Shown in pieces: positions 56,355 to 64,000 of a stretch of DNA of 64,000 nt. This DNA is from Wolbachia endosymbiont (group B) of Parapoynx stratiotata (GTDB taxonomy: Bacteria; Pseudomonadota; Alphaproteobacteria; Rickettsiales; Anaplasmataceae). Location: NCBI RefSeq assembly GCF_947250635.1, contig NZ_OX366335.1:930001-994000 (forward strand), given 5' to 3'. The first letter of the stretch is position 1. Every line of letters begins with the position of its first letter. The notes below the pieces were generated by a model. That model had not been told where the DNA came from. It worked only from the letters and a program-made list of their open reading frames with translations, and made no database searches. The position numbers and the translations under genes are program-made.

Positions 56355-57778
56355 CTAACTACCAAAGTACCCGGGAGTCCAGCCTTTCTTTATGGCTTCC
56401 TCTTCGCTGATCTCATCTAGTTCCACGTCATGGAGAATGGAGCTAGGTGTTGTAACAACTTCTTTCTCCTGTGGTTGTATATTCTTCTCCTCCTCACATA
56501 ATACGTTCTCCAGACATTCTTCTAAAAATTCATATAAAGCTTGATTTTCTATAAGCATATCCTTATTTTGCTTAGCTAATTCTAAAATTTCCCTTACTTG
56601 AACATCTTTACCATTAATAGTTACCTGACCAATCTCAATATTACTAGGATTTGCATTTAAACTAATAAAGCAGTCAACAGAATTACCTTTCTCATCTTCT
56701 GCACTCCACCTAATTTTCATATCGCATGTTGCATCTTTTGCAAAGCGGTAATTTCTTTGTTGCTTATCATTCTTTTCAATCGTTACAATTAGTTTACCAT
56801 CGCTGTATATTTTTGCTCTTTTTACCTCATTTTTATTTCTTTCCATCCTTTCAATTTTGTCAGTGAAAAGACGGCTTGTTTCTAAACTCTTTTCAGGTTT
56901 AATAATATTTACACTAAGATTATCATAATGATTAACTTCTGCATTTTCGCCTGGCCAATAACGTCCATCAAAAAAGCCTACTAGACCATCTTCTTTTAGA
57001 AATTCTTTTGCATCATTCATCCCTTCTTCAATTCGAATAAGATATCTACCTAACCTATTTTCAAAATTCTTTTTCTGATCTTCATTAGTAAACTTCTTAT
57101 CTAATATATTCATTATTTCTTTTTGCTGACTCAATATCGCATAGTTAAAAAGAAAAATATCCCTTTTTCTTCGATAATAATTTGCTATTTTATCAAATGG
57201 ATCTGCCGGCCGCTATTATAATTTACATAATCATTAGGGTCTTCACATTTATTATCCTTAAAATCGAATCTCAAATTTTTAAAATCTGATAATACTTCTT
57301 CTGCCCTACCTTTAAGAAACTGAAGTGTACTTTGGAGATTTTCTCCATAACTCATTCCATCTTTAATCCTAGAATAAATATACTCACCCAATCTTTTTCT
57401 AAACTCTTCTTGTCTTTTGAGATCAGGAAGCTTATTATCTAATATATTGATTATCTCCTTTTGCTTGCTTAACACTACATAGTCAAAAAGGTCTCTCTCT
57501 TTTTTATACTTCTCTGCTATTTTGTTAAAACACTTACTATCATTATAATCCAATTTTTCGAAGTCTTGGAGCACGTTTTTTACATCATCCTCACTAAATT
57601 GAAGATTTGTTTGAGGAGATGCGTCAGTTCTACTTTGATCATCAAGTTGAGGATTTTTTTTAGTAGATTGGACTAATAAACTTTCTGTGCTGTTAGAGAA
57701 AGAATGATTATTTTCTTCAGATTGAGAACTTTTCTTTTTAGACGTATTCGTAAAAAAATTAGTTAGTGAACTAAACAT
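56355..57778 (-). pseudogene. Lineage-specific family protein (paralog D), frameshifted
   Basis: Two frames, 57185-57778 and 56355-57134 (extending in frame to about 57210), belong to one gene of ~475 codons. The second continues RPADPFDKIANYYRRKRDIF upstream of its TTG start and a shift near 57205 joins them. The N-part contains a duplicated ~70-residue helical unit (KIAEKYKKERDLFDYVVLSK / KIANYYRRKRDIFLFNYAIL). The C-part has the family core (AKDATCDMKIRWSAEDEKGN ... VREILELAKQNKDM) shared with paralogs A-C. Could be one coding error or a real lesion. Confidence 0.75.
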
Positions 57779-57920
57779 TAAGCACCTCTTAGTATTAATA
57801 TTTAACTATAACTTAATGCCAAATGTTGTAAAGCTAAAATTAATATGTAAATTCATTTTTTTAAGACAATTATAAGTATCTTCCTTCTATAAAATTTTAT
57901 AATTAGCATATAACAAATGT

Positions 57921-58862
57921 TTAAGATATTGATTTTGTTTGTATTTTTATTACTTTACCAGGCAATATTATTAATGAATTAGTCAGACAAATATCTTGGC
58001 CAAACTTTACTCCATCCACAAACTCTCCATTTGTTACTCCAGTTGCAATGAACACTGATTCACTTCTTGCCATGTCTTTCACGGTGTAGATTTTTTCTGG
58101 GTCAGTGATATTCAAATTTTTTGCTCTTTCTTTTAATTGATCCGTGTCAAATATTAATCTTCCTTCTATCTGCCCACCGATTGAGCTTAGCGCTGCTGCT
58201 GCAAGCACTCCTTCTGGAGCTCCTCCTGTGCCGATATACATATCGTGATTGCCATTTATTAGCGAAACTATGGCTGCAACATCACCATCATCTATTAATT
58301 TCACTTTTGCTCCTAGCTTCCTAATTTTTGCTATTAATTCATCATGTCTTTCACGTTTAAGTACAGTTACTATAAGATCACTTGCTTTACATCCTTTTGC
58401 CTTGGCTAAATTGTCCAGATTCTTCTCAATCCTATTTTTTAGTGAGACTACACCCTCTGGGAGATTTTTTCCCACTGCTATCTTTTCCATATAAACATCA
58501 GGTGCATGTAAAAAATTACCTTTTTTTGTTGCAGCAAGAACAGACATTGCCCCTTGTTTATAATGAGCGCAAATCGTAGTGCCTTCAAGTGGATCAACAG
58601 CAATGTCAATCTCAGGGCCACTTCCTGTGCCAACTTTTTCTCCGATATATAGCATCGGTGCTTCGTCCCTCTCCCCTTCCCCAATCACAATTGTACCATT
58701 TATTTCCATTGAGTTTAGCACCGTACGCATTGCATCAACTGCAACCTGATCGGCCTTTTTTTCATTACCAAGGCCTGCCAATTTATATGCAGCAAGTGCT
58801 GCAGCTTCGGTTACTTTCACTAACTTATAGGCTAAATCTTCTATCATTTGCTCGAGAATCAT
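57921..58862 (-). CDS. glpX: Class II fructose-1,6-bisphosphatase
   Basis: A 313-residue GlpX-type phosphatase of gluconeogenesis (FBP to F6P). The metal-dependent phosphatase motifs are VIGEGERDEAPMLYIGEKVG, EIDIAVDPLEGTT and IDDGDVAAI. GTGGAPEGVLAAAALSSIGG is the class II signature. Start MILEQMIEDLA; length normal. In Wolbachia, which lacks most glycolytic kinases, the pathway runs toward sugars. Confidence 0.95.
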   Translation of the reverse strand: MILEQMIEDLAYKLVKVTEAAALAAYKLAGLGNEKKADQVAVDAMRTVLNSMEINGTIVIGEGERDEAPMLYIGEKVGTGSGPEIDIAVDPLEGTTICAHYKQGAMSVLAATKKGNFLHAPDVYMEKIAVGKNLPEGVVSLKNRIEKNLDNLAKAKGCKASDLIVTVLKRERHDELIAKIRKLGAKVKLIDDGDVAAIVSLINGNHDMYIGTGGAPEGVLAAAALSSIGGQIEGRLIFDTDQLKERAKNLNITDPEKIYTVKDMARSESVFIATGVTNGEFVDGVKFGQDICLTNSLIILPGKVIKIQTKSIS

Positions 58863-58902
58863 AAATCAATATATATCATGCCATTTGATACTGCAAGATT
58901 AC

Positions 58903-58932
58903 TTGACTGAATAATGAAAAAGTTGATATAAT
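58903..58932 (+). promoter_or_regulatory. Sigma-70-type promoter of the ankyrin-like gene
   Basis: TTGACT (58903-58908), an 18-bp spacer, then TATAAT (58927-58932). The start of transcription would be ~25 bp ahead of the ATG at 58964. Confidence 0.6.
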
Positions 58933-58963
58933 AAGCGTATAGCAATAATAGTAAGATTTGAAT

Positions 58964-60784
58964 ATGATCGGTAATTTAACTTATGAAGATGTAAAGAAAT
59001 TTGTAACTGATAATCCTAATATAGCTGCTCAGGAATTTGGTGAGAAGCTAAAACAAAGTGGGCCAACAGATGCAAAGATTTGTGATTTGTTTATGGATAT
59101 TCTCCGCTCAGGGAAAAGCAGTATTTTAAATGATTATGATACATTTCTAAAAATTGTTGAATTGCTCGCAAAGTCAAATATTAAAATTGATATTGGAGAT
59201 ACTACTTCTAAAACTGTATTAGATTACGCTGTGTCAGGTGAAAAACCTAACGTTATAAAGATATTTTTGGATAGCGATAAATTTGATCAAGAAAGAAAAT
59301 CGAATGCTTTGTTGACCGCCGTTAATGAAGGTAAAGTTCAAGAGTTTGAGATATTTTTAGATTACATAGATCATACGGAAATACTAGAGGTTCTTAACAC
59401 AGCTCCTCACAATGAGAGCACTGAAGTTATGAAGATACTCTTGAATAACAAAAGATTTACTGGAGAAGAGAAAGTTCAGGCTTTGAGTCATGCCTCTATA
59501 GATGGTGAACTAACAAAAGTTAGGTTACTTTTAAAGTATATGAAAGGCGTACCAGAAGATGGCATAAGAAATCTTTTAGAAATAATTGAAGAGAAAAAAT
59601 TATCACTTAGAAAAGAACTTAAAATAGATTCTGAATTTAAAGTCGATTTCAGCAATTCTGATCACAATAAATATCTCTCAAGCTGTGTAATAATTGCACT
59701 GCTTAGATCAGCAATAAACAAGAAGCAAAACACACCTGATGGAGCGGAGTCCAATGTCAGTAATACAAGCACTGGTCTCACGCTAAATAATGATGACATT
59801 AGGAATCTGTGTCTTGATATAGATAGGGTTACAAAACAGGATAGCACAGTTACTAGTTTTGAAGATTTGCAAAAAAGGTTAAAAAGGAAGGGAATTAATC
59901 TTCAGAGCAAATGTGAAAAAAATGCTGTACTAGAATATGCAATTAAAGATCAAAATTTGAACGTTATAAAATTTCTCTTACAAAATGGAATGACCATCAT
60001 CAATGCAATCGGTCAAGAAGGAAGGTATTACGTTAGCAAAATTGAAGAAGACAAATCTATATTATGCTCTGTTGTTCATTATACTGATAACAGTAATGCT
60101 GAGATTCTAGGCACGCTACTGCGAAATATTAATGCAGAGCAATCAAAGTTAAATCCTGAAGATGAATTGTACAGATTATACCAACAATTAAAAGATGATG
60201 CATTCTGCACTGCTTTTGCAGAAAAGAATTCTGTAGCAGCGACAGCACTGATACAAAATGATCGAGAAATAATTGTGCCGCATGGATCAGCAACAAATAA
60301 GGAACAAGAAACATTCCACATAGAAACAAATAGTGTATCCAATAGTAATAGAAATGTTATTAGTAGACCTGTAGCAACAGCGCCTCCAGTTAGTACTAAT
60401 GGTAATAATAACAAAAATGAAGCACCTGTATCAACAAGGACTGGCCCAACTGTCACACCAAATAATGATAAGAAAGCTAACGGCTTTGTAGAGGCTCAAT
60501 TTTCTCCACCACATGAAAAAGAAACTAAATACAAAAAAAGTAAGGAGAGTTTTTACGCCTCATTAAGGAGTGATGTTGTTGGAGTTGTTATTGCAGGATT
60601 GTTTGTTGCTGCTGCTGTGACGGTTCCATCTTTAGCTGGTGCATTAGTTTGCAGTGTCCTAGCTATTTTAGTTGTAATGGTAACTGGATTACATGTAAAA
60701 AATTTTACACTTCCAAGTTACAGCGAAATGAGAGAAAATAAGGTTGAACCTGTAAATTCAAGTTTGAGAAACCATGCAATCTAG
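58964..60784 (+). CDS. Ankyrin-like protein with C-terminal membrane hairpin
   Basis: A 606-residue protein. Degenerate ankyrin-type repeats occur in the N-terminal half (VLDYAVSGEKPNVIKIFLDS, NALLTAVNEGKVQEFEIFLD, QALSHASIDGELTKVRLLLK) and again near residue ~325 (LEYAIKDQNLNVIKFLLQNG). A polar Thr/Asn/Pro-rich linker (~460-530) follows. Two close hydrophobic segments (VVGVVIAGLFVAAAVTVPSL; LVCSVLAILVVMVTGLHV) lie near the end. This architecture, repeats plus linker plus membrane hairpin without signal peptide, would suit a membrane-anchored or inclusion-type effector; that is inference. TTG at 58958 is also in frame. Confidence 0.75.
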   Translation: MIGNLTYEDVKKFVTDNPNIAAQEFGEKLKQSGPTDAKICDLFMDILRSGKSSILNDYDTFLKIVELLAKSNIKIDIGDTTSKTVLDYAVSGEKPNVIKIFLDSDKFDQERKSNALLTAVNEGKVQEFEIFLDYIDHTEILEVLNTAPHNESTEVMKILLNNKRFTGEEKVQALSHASIDGELTKVRLLLKYMKGVPEDGIRNLLEIIEEKKLSLRKELKIDSEFKVDFSNSDHNKYLSSCVIIALLRSAINKKQNTPDGAESNVSNTSTGLTLNNDDIRNLCLDIDRVTKQDSTVTSFEDLQKRLKRKGINLQSKCEKNAVLEYAIKDQNLNVIKFLLQNGMTIINAIGQEGRYYVSKIEEDKSILCSVVHYTDNSNAEILGTLLRNINAEQSKLNPEDELYRLYQQLKDDAFCTAFAEKNSVAATALIQNDREIIVPHGSATNKEQETFHIETNSVSNSNRNVISRPVATAPPVSTNGNNNKNEAPVSTRTGPTVTPNNDKKANGFVEAQFSPPHEKETKYKKSKESFYASLRSDVVGVVIAGLFVAAAVTVPSLAGALVCSVLAILVVMVTGLHVKNFTLPSYSEMRENKVEPVNSSLRNHAI

Positions 60785-60850
60785 CTCCTAGAATCACTTT
60801 TCAAACCAATTATAATTTCTTGATTGTTAAACCACTTTATCAAAATTAAG

Positions 60851-60924
60851 TGGGACTAGTGCGATTCGAACGCACGGCCTTCGGATTAGGAATCCAACGC
60901 TCTATCCTACTGAGCTATAGTCCC
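60851..60924 (-). tRNA. tRNA-Arg(CCT)
   Basis: Read on the minus strand: acceptor stem GGGACTA/TAGTCCC, D arm GCTC-AGTAGGATA-GAGC, anticodon loop TTCCTAA (anticodon CCT, reading AGG) on stem TTGGA/TCCGA, T arm GTGCGTTCGAATCGCAC. All arms pair; discriminator base A. CCA is not encoded. Confidence 0.95.
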
Positions 60925-61075
60925 ATGTCTTATGCTATTTATGCAAAATTATAGCAAAAAGTCTCGCATTTTTCTAGGCACCCTGTACAATTAATTCACA
61001 ATAATAAAAAATATTTCTGTATTTCTTGAATGTAATACTGTTATATTTAATAATACGATTCCAATTGAAAGATTA

Positions 61076-61813
61076 ATGCTAGTTAACAATATTAGTTACT
61101 TTTATAGCAATCAAGATGGCTTTGCTTTAAGCAACATCAACATTCAAGTGAAGAAAGGGAGTGTTGCCTGTTTACTAGGTCATTCTGGCTGTGGCAAGTC
61201 AACAATTCTAAAATTAATCGCAGGAATAGAAAATCCAAAATCTGGAACCATTGTTATAAATGATAAATTAGTTGCAAGTAACAAAGTGTCAATTGCTATA
61301 GAGCGTAGAAATATCGGATTGATTTTTCAGCATTCTGCATTATTTCCTCATAAAACAGTAATAGAAAATATAACTTTTGCTATTTGCAGTACTTCTAAGA
61401 AAGAAAAATACCTTACTGCATTGGAAATCTTAAAGCTATTTAATATAGAAAAATATGAAAACATGTACCCTCATGCTTTATCAGGAGGACAGCAACAATT
61501 AGTTGCAATAGCAAGAGTAATGGCGCAAAATCCTGATGTTGTTTTGCTCGATGAACCATTTTCTAATTTAGATATACTGCTCAAATATCGAATAAGGCAC
61601 CATATATTGTCACTTTTTAGAAGCAAAAATATTCCTGTACTCATGGTAACTCATGATCCGCAAGAAGCGTTGAAAGTTGCAGATTTTATTTACGTGATGA
61701 AAAATGGTAAAATTATTCAATCAGGAGTTCCTAGCTACATATACCACAGACCTAAAGATGATACGTTAGCAAAATTTTTTAGTGAGCTTCCTTTTACTCT
61801 ACAGCTAAACTAA
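61076..61813 (+). CDS. ABC transporter ATP-binding protein, iron(III)/FbpC-like
   Basis: A 245-residue ATPase subunit. Walker A GHSGCGKSTILKLIAG, Q-loop FQHSALFPHKTVIENI, signature ALSGGQQQLVAIARVMAQNP, Walker B VVLLDEPFSNLD and the H-loop VTHDPQEAL are complete. The sequence around HSALFPHKTV and the end YIYHRPKDDTLAKFFSE point to the Fe3+/spermidine (FbpC/PotA) branch. The permease and binding protein are not in the window. It probably powers iron uptake. Confidence 0.88.
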   Translation: MLVNNISYFYSNQDGFALSNINIQVKKGSVACLLGHSGCGKSTILKLIAGIENPKSGTIVINDKLVASNKVSIAIERRNIGLIFQHSALFPHKTVIENITFAICSTSKKEKYLTALEILKLFNIEKYENMYPHALSGGQQQLVAIARVMAQNPDVVLLDEPFSNLDILLKYRIRHHILSLFRSKNIPVLMVTHDPQEALKVADFIYVMKNGKIIQSGVPSYIYHRPKDDTLAKFFSELPFTLQLN

Positions 61814-61857
61814 ACTTAATGTTAGGCTAAAACTATTATAAGATAATTAAAAACTCT

Positions 61858-61887
61858 TGATTTATAATTCAATAAAAGTGATATAAT
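61858..61887 (+). promoter_or_regulatory. Possible promoter of tatA
   Basis: TTGATT (61858-61863), an 18-bp spacer, then TATAAT (61882-61887), about 65 bp ahead of the tatA ATG. Confidence 0.5.
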
Positions 61888-61953
61888 TTATGTATCACTT
61901 GGCTTCAGTCAAGTTCTAATACCTAAAAGTTAATATTTTCAACGGAGGTACAA

Positions 61954-62121
61954 ATGAGTTTAGGTCCATGGCAGCTGTTTCTAGTCTTAATAATAATCTT
62001 AGTTCTGTTTGGTGCAGGTAGGTTACCACAAGTTATGGGTGATTTAGGCAAAGGCATTAAAAACCTTAAACAAGAACTTAAGGATTCAGAGAAACTATCA
62101 TCTAATGAACCAGATCGTTAG
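61954..62121 (+). CDS. tatA: Twin-arginine translocase subunit TatA
   Basis: 55 residues behind a strong ribosome-binding site (GGAGG, 7 bp spacing). An N-terminal membrane helix ([20 protein letters not shown]) leads into the hinge [20 protein letters not shown] and a short amphipathic helix with an acidic end, exactly the TatA/E layout though at the short end for the family. It forms the pore through which folded proteins cross the inner membrane. A hairpin terminator follows, so it is monocistronic. Confidence 0.95.
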   Translation: MSLGPWQLFLVLIIILVLFGAGRLPQVMGDLGKGIKNLKQELKDSEKLSSNEPDR

Positions 62122-62136
62122 CTTCCTTATGTTTCG

Positions 62137-62167
62137 TGACACGCACTAAAGTGCGTGTCATTTGTTT
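62137..62167 (+). terminator. Terminator after tatA
   Basis: TGACACGCAC / GTGCGTGTCA, a 10-bp perfect stem with a TAAA loop, followed by TTTGTTT. Confidence 0.85.
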
Positions 62168-62247
62168 AAACAAGGCTAAAGAATTGAAGAGGTATGATTG
62201 AAGTACAGTAATAATTATGTTAGTTAGAATGTTATTAAAGGTTAATC

Positions 62248-62901
62248 GTGGAAGAAAGTGAGAAATTGACTAAAGATAAAAAATTGGCCTCTGATATTCT
62301 AAAAGAGGTTGCAGATACCAATAACAACGATAGTGATAAAGTAACATTGTTCGACATCAAAACAGCTTTACATGAGAGCGGTTTTGGTATTTTAATAATC
62401 ATCTTCTCTTTACCGCTATCAGTACCTATACCTGTTCCACCTGGCTATACAACCATTCTTTCTATACCTTTAGTCTTATTTTCACTGCAGCTTCTATTTG
62501 GGTTTGATTCTCCTTGGATGCCTAATTGGCTAGAAAGGAAATCTTTTCAACGTTCAACACTAGCTCTCGTGGTAGAGAAAACTTCACCTATATTAAAAAA
62601 AATAGAAAAGTTCATGAAACCAAGAATGTCTTTTATTTTTCTTGGTCCGGGTGAAAAGATTCTAGCTTTTATGATGTTGCTTTGTGCAATAATAATAGCT
62701 CTTCCATTACCTTTTACTCACTTCCTTCCTGCAATTGGTATAACTCTTATTTCACTCGGCATTATGGGTAAAGATGGATTTTTATCTACGCTGGGAGTGT
62801 TATTTTCATTCTGTGCGTTATTGGTTACCCTTATTGTAATAGTTAAAGGACCAAAACTTATAGCCGGAACACTTTCTCTTCTTAAAAGCCTTATAACTTA
62901 A
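62248..62901 (+). CDS. ExoD family membrane protein, copy 1
   Basis: 217 residues from a GTG start. The ExoD (exopolysaccharide synthesis) family pattern is seen in [40 protein letters not shown] and PNWLERKSF, then PRMSFIFLGPGEKILAF and hydrophobic helices. ExoD is linked to exopolysaccharide and alkaline tolerance in rhizobia; its molecular role is unclear. It is nearly identical in its first two thirds to the next gene, from which only ~115 bp separate it. Confidence 0.85.
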   Translation: MEESEKLTKDKKLASDILKEVADTNNNDSDKVTLFDIKTALHESGFGILIIIFSLPLSVPIPVPPGYTTILSIPLVLFSLQLLFGFDSPWMPNWLERKSFQRSTLALVVEKTSPILKKIEKFMKPRMSFIFLGPGEKILAFMMLLCAIIIALPLPFTHFLPAIGITLISLGIMGKDGFLSTLGVLFSFCALLVTLIVIVKGPKLIAGTLSLLKSLIT

Positions 62902-63015
62902 AAGCTTTAAAACACTTTAATAAAAGAATGAAGTACAGAATGAAATGAATAATCTATATTGAAATATAGCAATAACTATGTTAGTTAGAAGTTATATTGT
63001 TATTAAAGGGTAACT

Positions 63016-63672
63016 GTGGAAAAAAGTGTGAAATTGACTGAAGATAAAAAATTGGCCTCTGATATTCTAAAAGAGGTTGCAGATACTAATAATAACGATA
63101 ATGATAAAGTAACATTATTTGATATTAAAACAGCTTTACATGAGCGTGGTTTTGGTATTTTAATAATCATCTTCTCTTTACCGCTATCAGTACCTATACC
63201 TGTTCCACCTGGCTATACAACCATTCTTTCTATACCTTTAATCTTATTTTCACTGCAGCTTCTATTTGGGTTTGATTCTCCTTGGATGCCTAATTGGCTA
63301 GAAAGGAAATCTTTTCAACGTTCAACACTAGCTCTCGTGGTAGAGAAAACTTCACCTACATTAAAAAAAATAGAAAAGTTCATGAAACCAAGAATGTCTT
63401 TCATTTTTCGTGGTCCTGGTGAAAATATTTTAGCATTTATAATGCTGCTTTGTGCATTATCGATAGCAATCCCACTTCCTTTAACTAACTTCATTCCTGC
63501 AATTGGTACAACTCTCATTTCACTGGGTATCATGAGCAAAGATGGATTTCTCTCTATAATGGGAGTATTAGTATCATTGTGTGGGTTATTACTTACTCTT
63601 GTCGTAATAGTTAAAGGACCACAGCTTATATTTGGAGCATTTTCTTTTCTAAAAAGCTTTGTATATGGTTAA
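63016..63672 (+). CDS. ExoD family membrane protein, copy 2
   Basis: 218 residues, also from GTG. Identical to copy 1 over most of residues 20-135, then diverging in the C-terminal helices. The upstream DNA (TAACTATGTTAGTTAGAA ... TTATTAAAGG) also repeats that of copy 1, so the duplication unit included the leader. The stop overlaps the cysS ATG by 8 bp, which suggests translational coupling. Confidence 0.85.
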   Translation: MEKSVKLTEDKKLASDILKEVADTNNNDNDKVTLFDIKTALHERGFGILIIIFSLPLSVPIPVPPGYTTILSIPLILFSLQLLFGFDSPWMPNWLERKSFQRSTLALVVEKTSPTLKKIEKFMKPRMSFIFRGPGENILAFIMLLCALSIAIPLPLTNFIPAIGTTLISLGIMSKDGFLSIMGVLVSLCGLLLTLVVIVKGPQLIFGAFSFLKSFVYG

Positions 63673-64000
63673 GCTTTACAACACTTTAACAAAAAAAAAA
63701 GAGCCCTTTACACCGATCGATAAAGATCATATAAAAATGTACGTTTGTGGGCCAACAGTATATGATACAGCACATATAGGTAATGCACGTTCTATTGTTG
63801 TTTACGATGTATTATTTCGACTGCTTAAATTTTGTTATGGAAAAGTTACTTATGTGCGTAATATAACCGACATCGATGACAAGATAATCAATGCAGCAAA
63901 TGAGAAAAATAGTAATATAGAAAGCATTAGCAAATATTACACTAAAACTTTTCATGAAGACATGGAAAGCATAAATTGTGCAGAACCAACATATGAACCA
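63665..64000 (+). CDS. cysS: Cysteinyl-tRNA synthetase, N-terminal part (runs off window)
   Basis: 112 codons visible. [20 protein letters not shown] leads to the class I HIGH-type motif in [20 protein letters not shown] (zinc ligand Cys of the CGPT motif) and [18 protein letters not shown], all diagnostic of CysRS. The ATG overlaps the exoD copy 2 stop. The remaining three quarters of the gene lie beyond the window. Confidence 0.97.
   Translation, partial: MVKLYNTLTKKKEPFTPIDKDHIKMYVCGPTVYDTAHIGNARSIVVYDVLFRLLKFCYGKVTYVRNITDIDDKIINAANEKNSNIESISKYYTKTFHEDMESINCAEPTYEP

Noticed and set aside
60079..60456. 125-codon minus-strand hydrophobic ORF inside the ankyrin-like gene
   Set aside because: Antisense to a well-supported gene, its hydrophobicity follows from the complement of polar codons.

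Overview
The window comes from a Wolbachia endosymbiont (Rickettsiales, Anaplasmataceae). This is inferred from four things: the strongly AT-rich DNA; a core gene set typical of the genus (groESL, ygfZ, purA, an engB-argB pair, prfA, ychF, fabI, glpX, tatA, cysS); many ankyrin-type and other host-interaction genes; and a wrecked WO-type prophage packed with insertion sequences.

Layout. 0-22.6 kb is mostly chromosome: an ankyrin gene end, ygfZ, groES-groEL, a DsbD N-domain protein, an AGCS symporter, infA-maf, purA, engB-argB and prfA. Interspersed are members of a lineage-specific protein family, two of them cut by an IS256-family element. 22.6-47.7 kb is a degraded WO prophage region. It holds fragments of RadC, MutL, a small-terminase-like protein, a RuvC-like resolvase, a ParB/DNA methyltransferase, baseplate W (gp25), baseplate J and tail protein I. 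It also holds cargo genes: ankyrin, class-3 lipase, a C58-like cysteine protease fragment, an AAA ATPase with a nuclease-like tail, a Bro-N remnant and an Rpn-like nuclease with an 11-fold GKIE repeat. 47.8-64 kb returns to chromosome: AEC and MFS transporters, a broken murC, fabI, an OTU deubiquitinase candidate, ychF, a frameshifted family member, glpX, an ankyrin-like membrane protein, tRNA-Arg(CCT), an iron-type ABC ATPase, tatA, tandem exoD genes and the start of cysS.

Mobile elements. Five full 1337-bp copies of one IS256-family element, with identical predicted transposases, sit at 4699, 13271, 27591, 35857 and 41659. Four abut a truncated copy of the same element exactly at a terminal repeat. 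Eight-bp target duplications are visible at three loci. Also present are two 1081-bp IS5/IS903-like copies in opposite orientation and one remnant of that element, a second IS5-type remnant, an IS110 element (itself hit by IS256) inside the baseplate W gene, a frameshifted IS481 element, and an IS6-like element at the start of murC. Removing the insertions restores three reading frames in silico (near 4.3-6.7 kb, 12.1-16.3 kb and 41.1-44.1 kb), so the damage is recent.

How genes work together. Housekeeping pairs (groES-groEL, infA-maf, engB-argB, exoD-exoD-cysS) look like ordinary short operons. The prophage can no longer make virions here: the head genes are gone and the baseplate is interrupted. 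Its cargo and the neighbouring chromosome nevertheless keep several candidate host-directed proteins (OTU protease, lipase, C58-like protease fragment, ankyrin proteins, and a four-member family with a shared core and disordered or coiled-coil tails).
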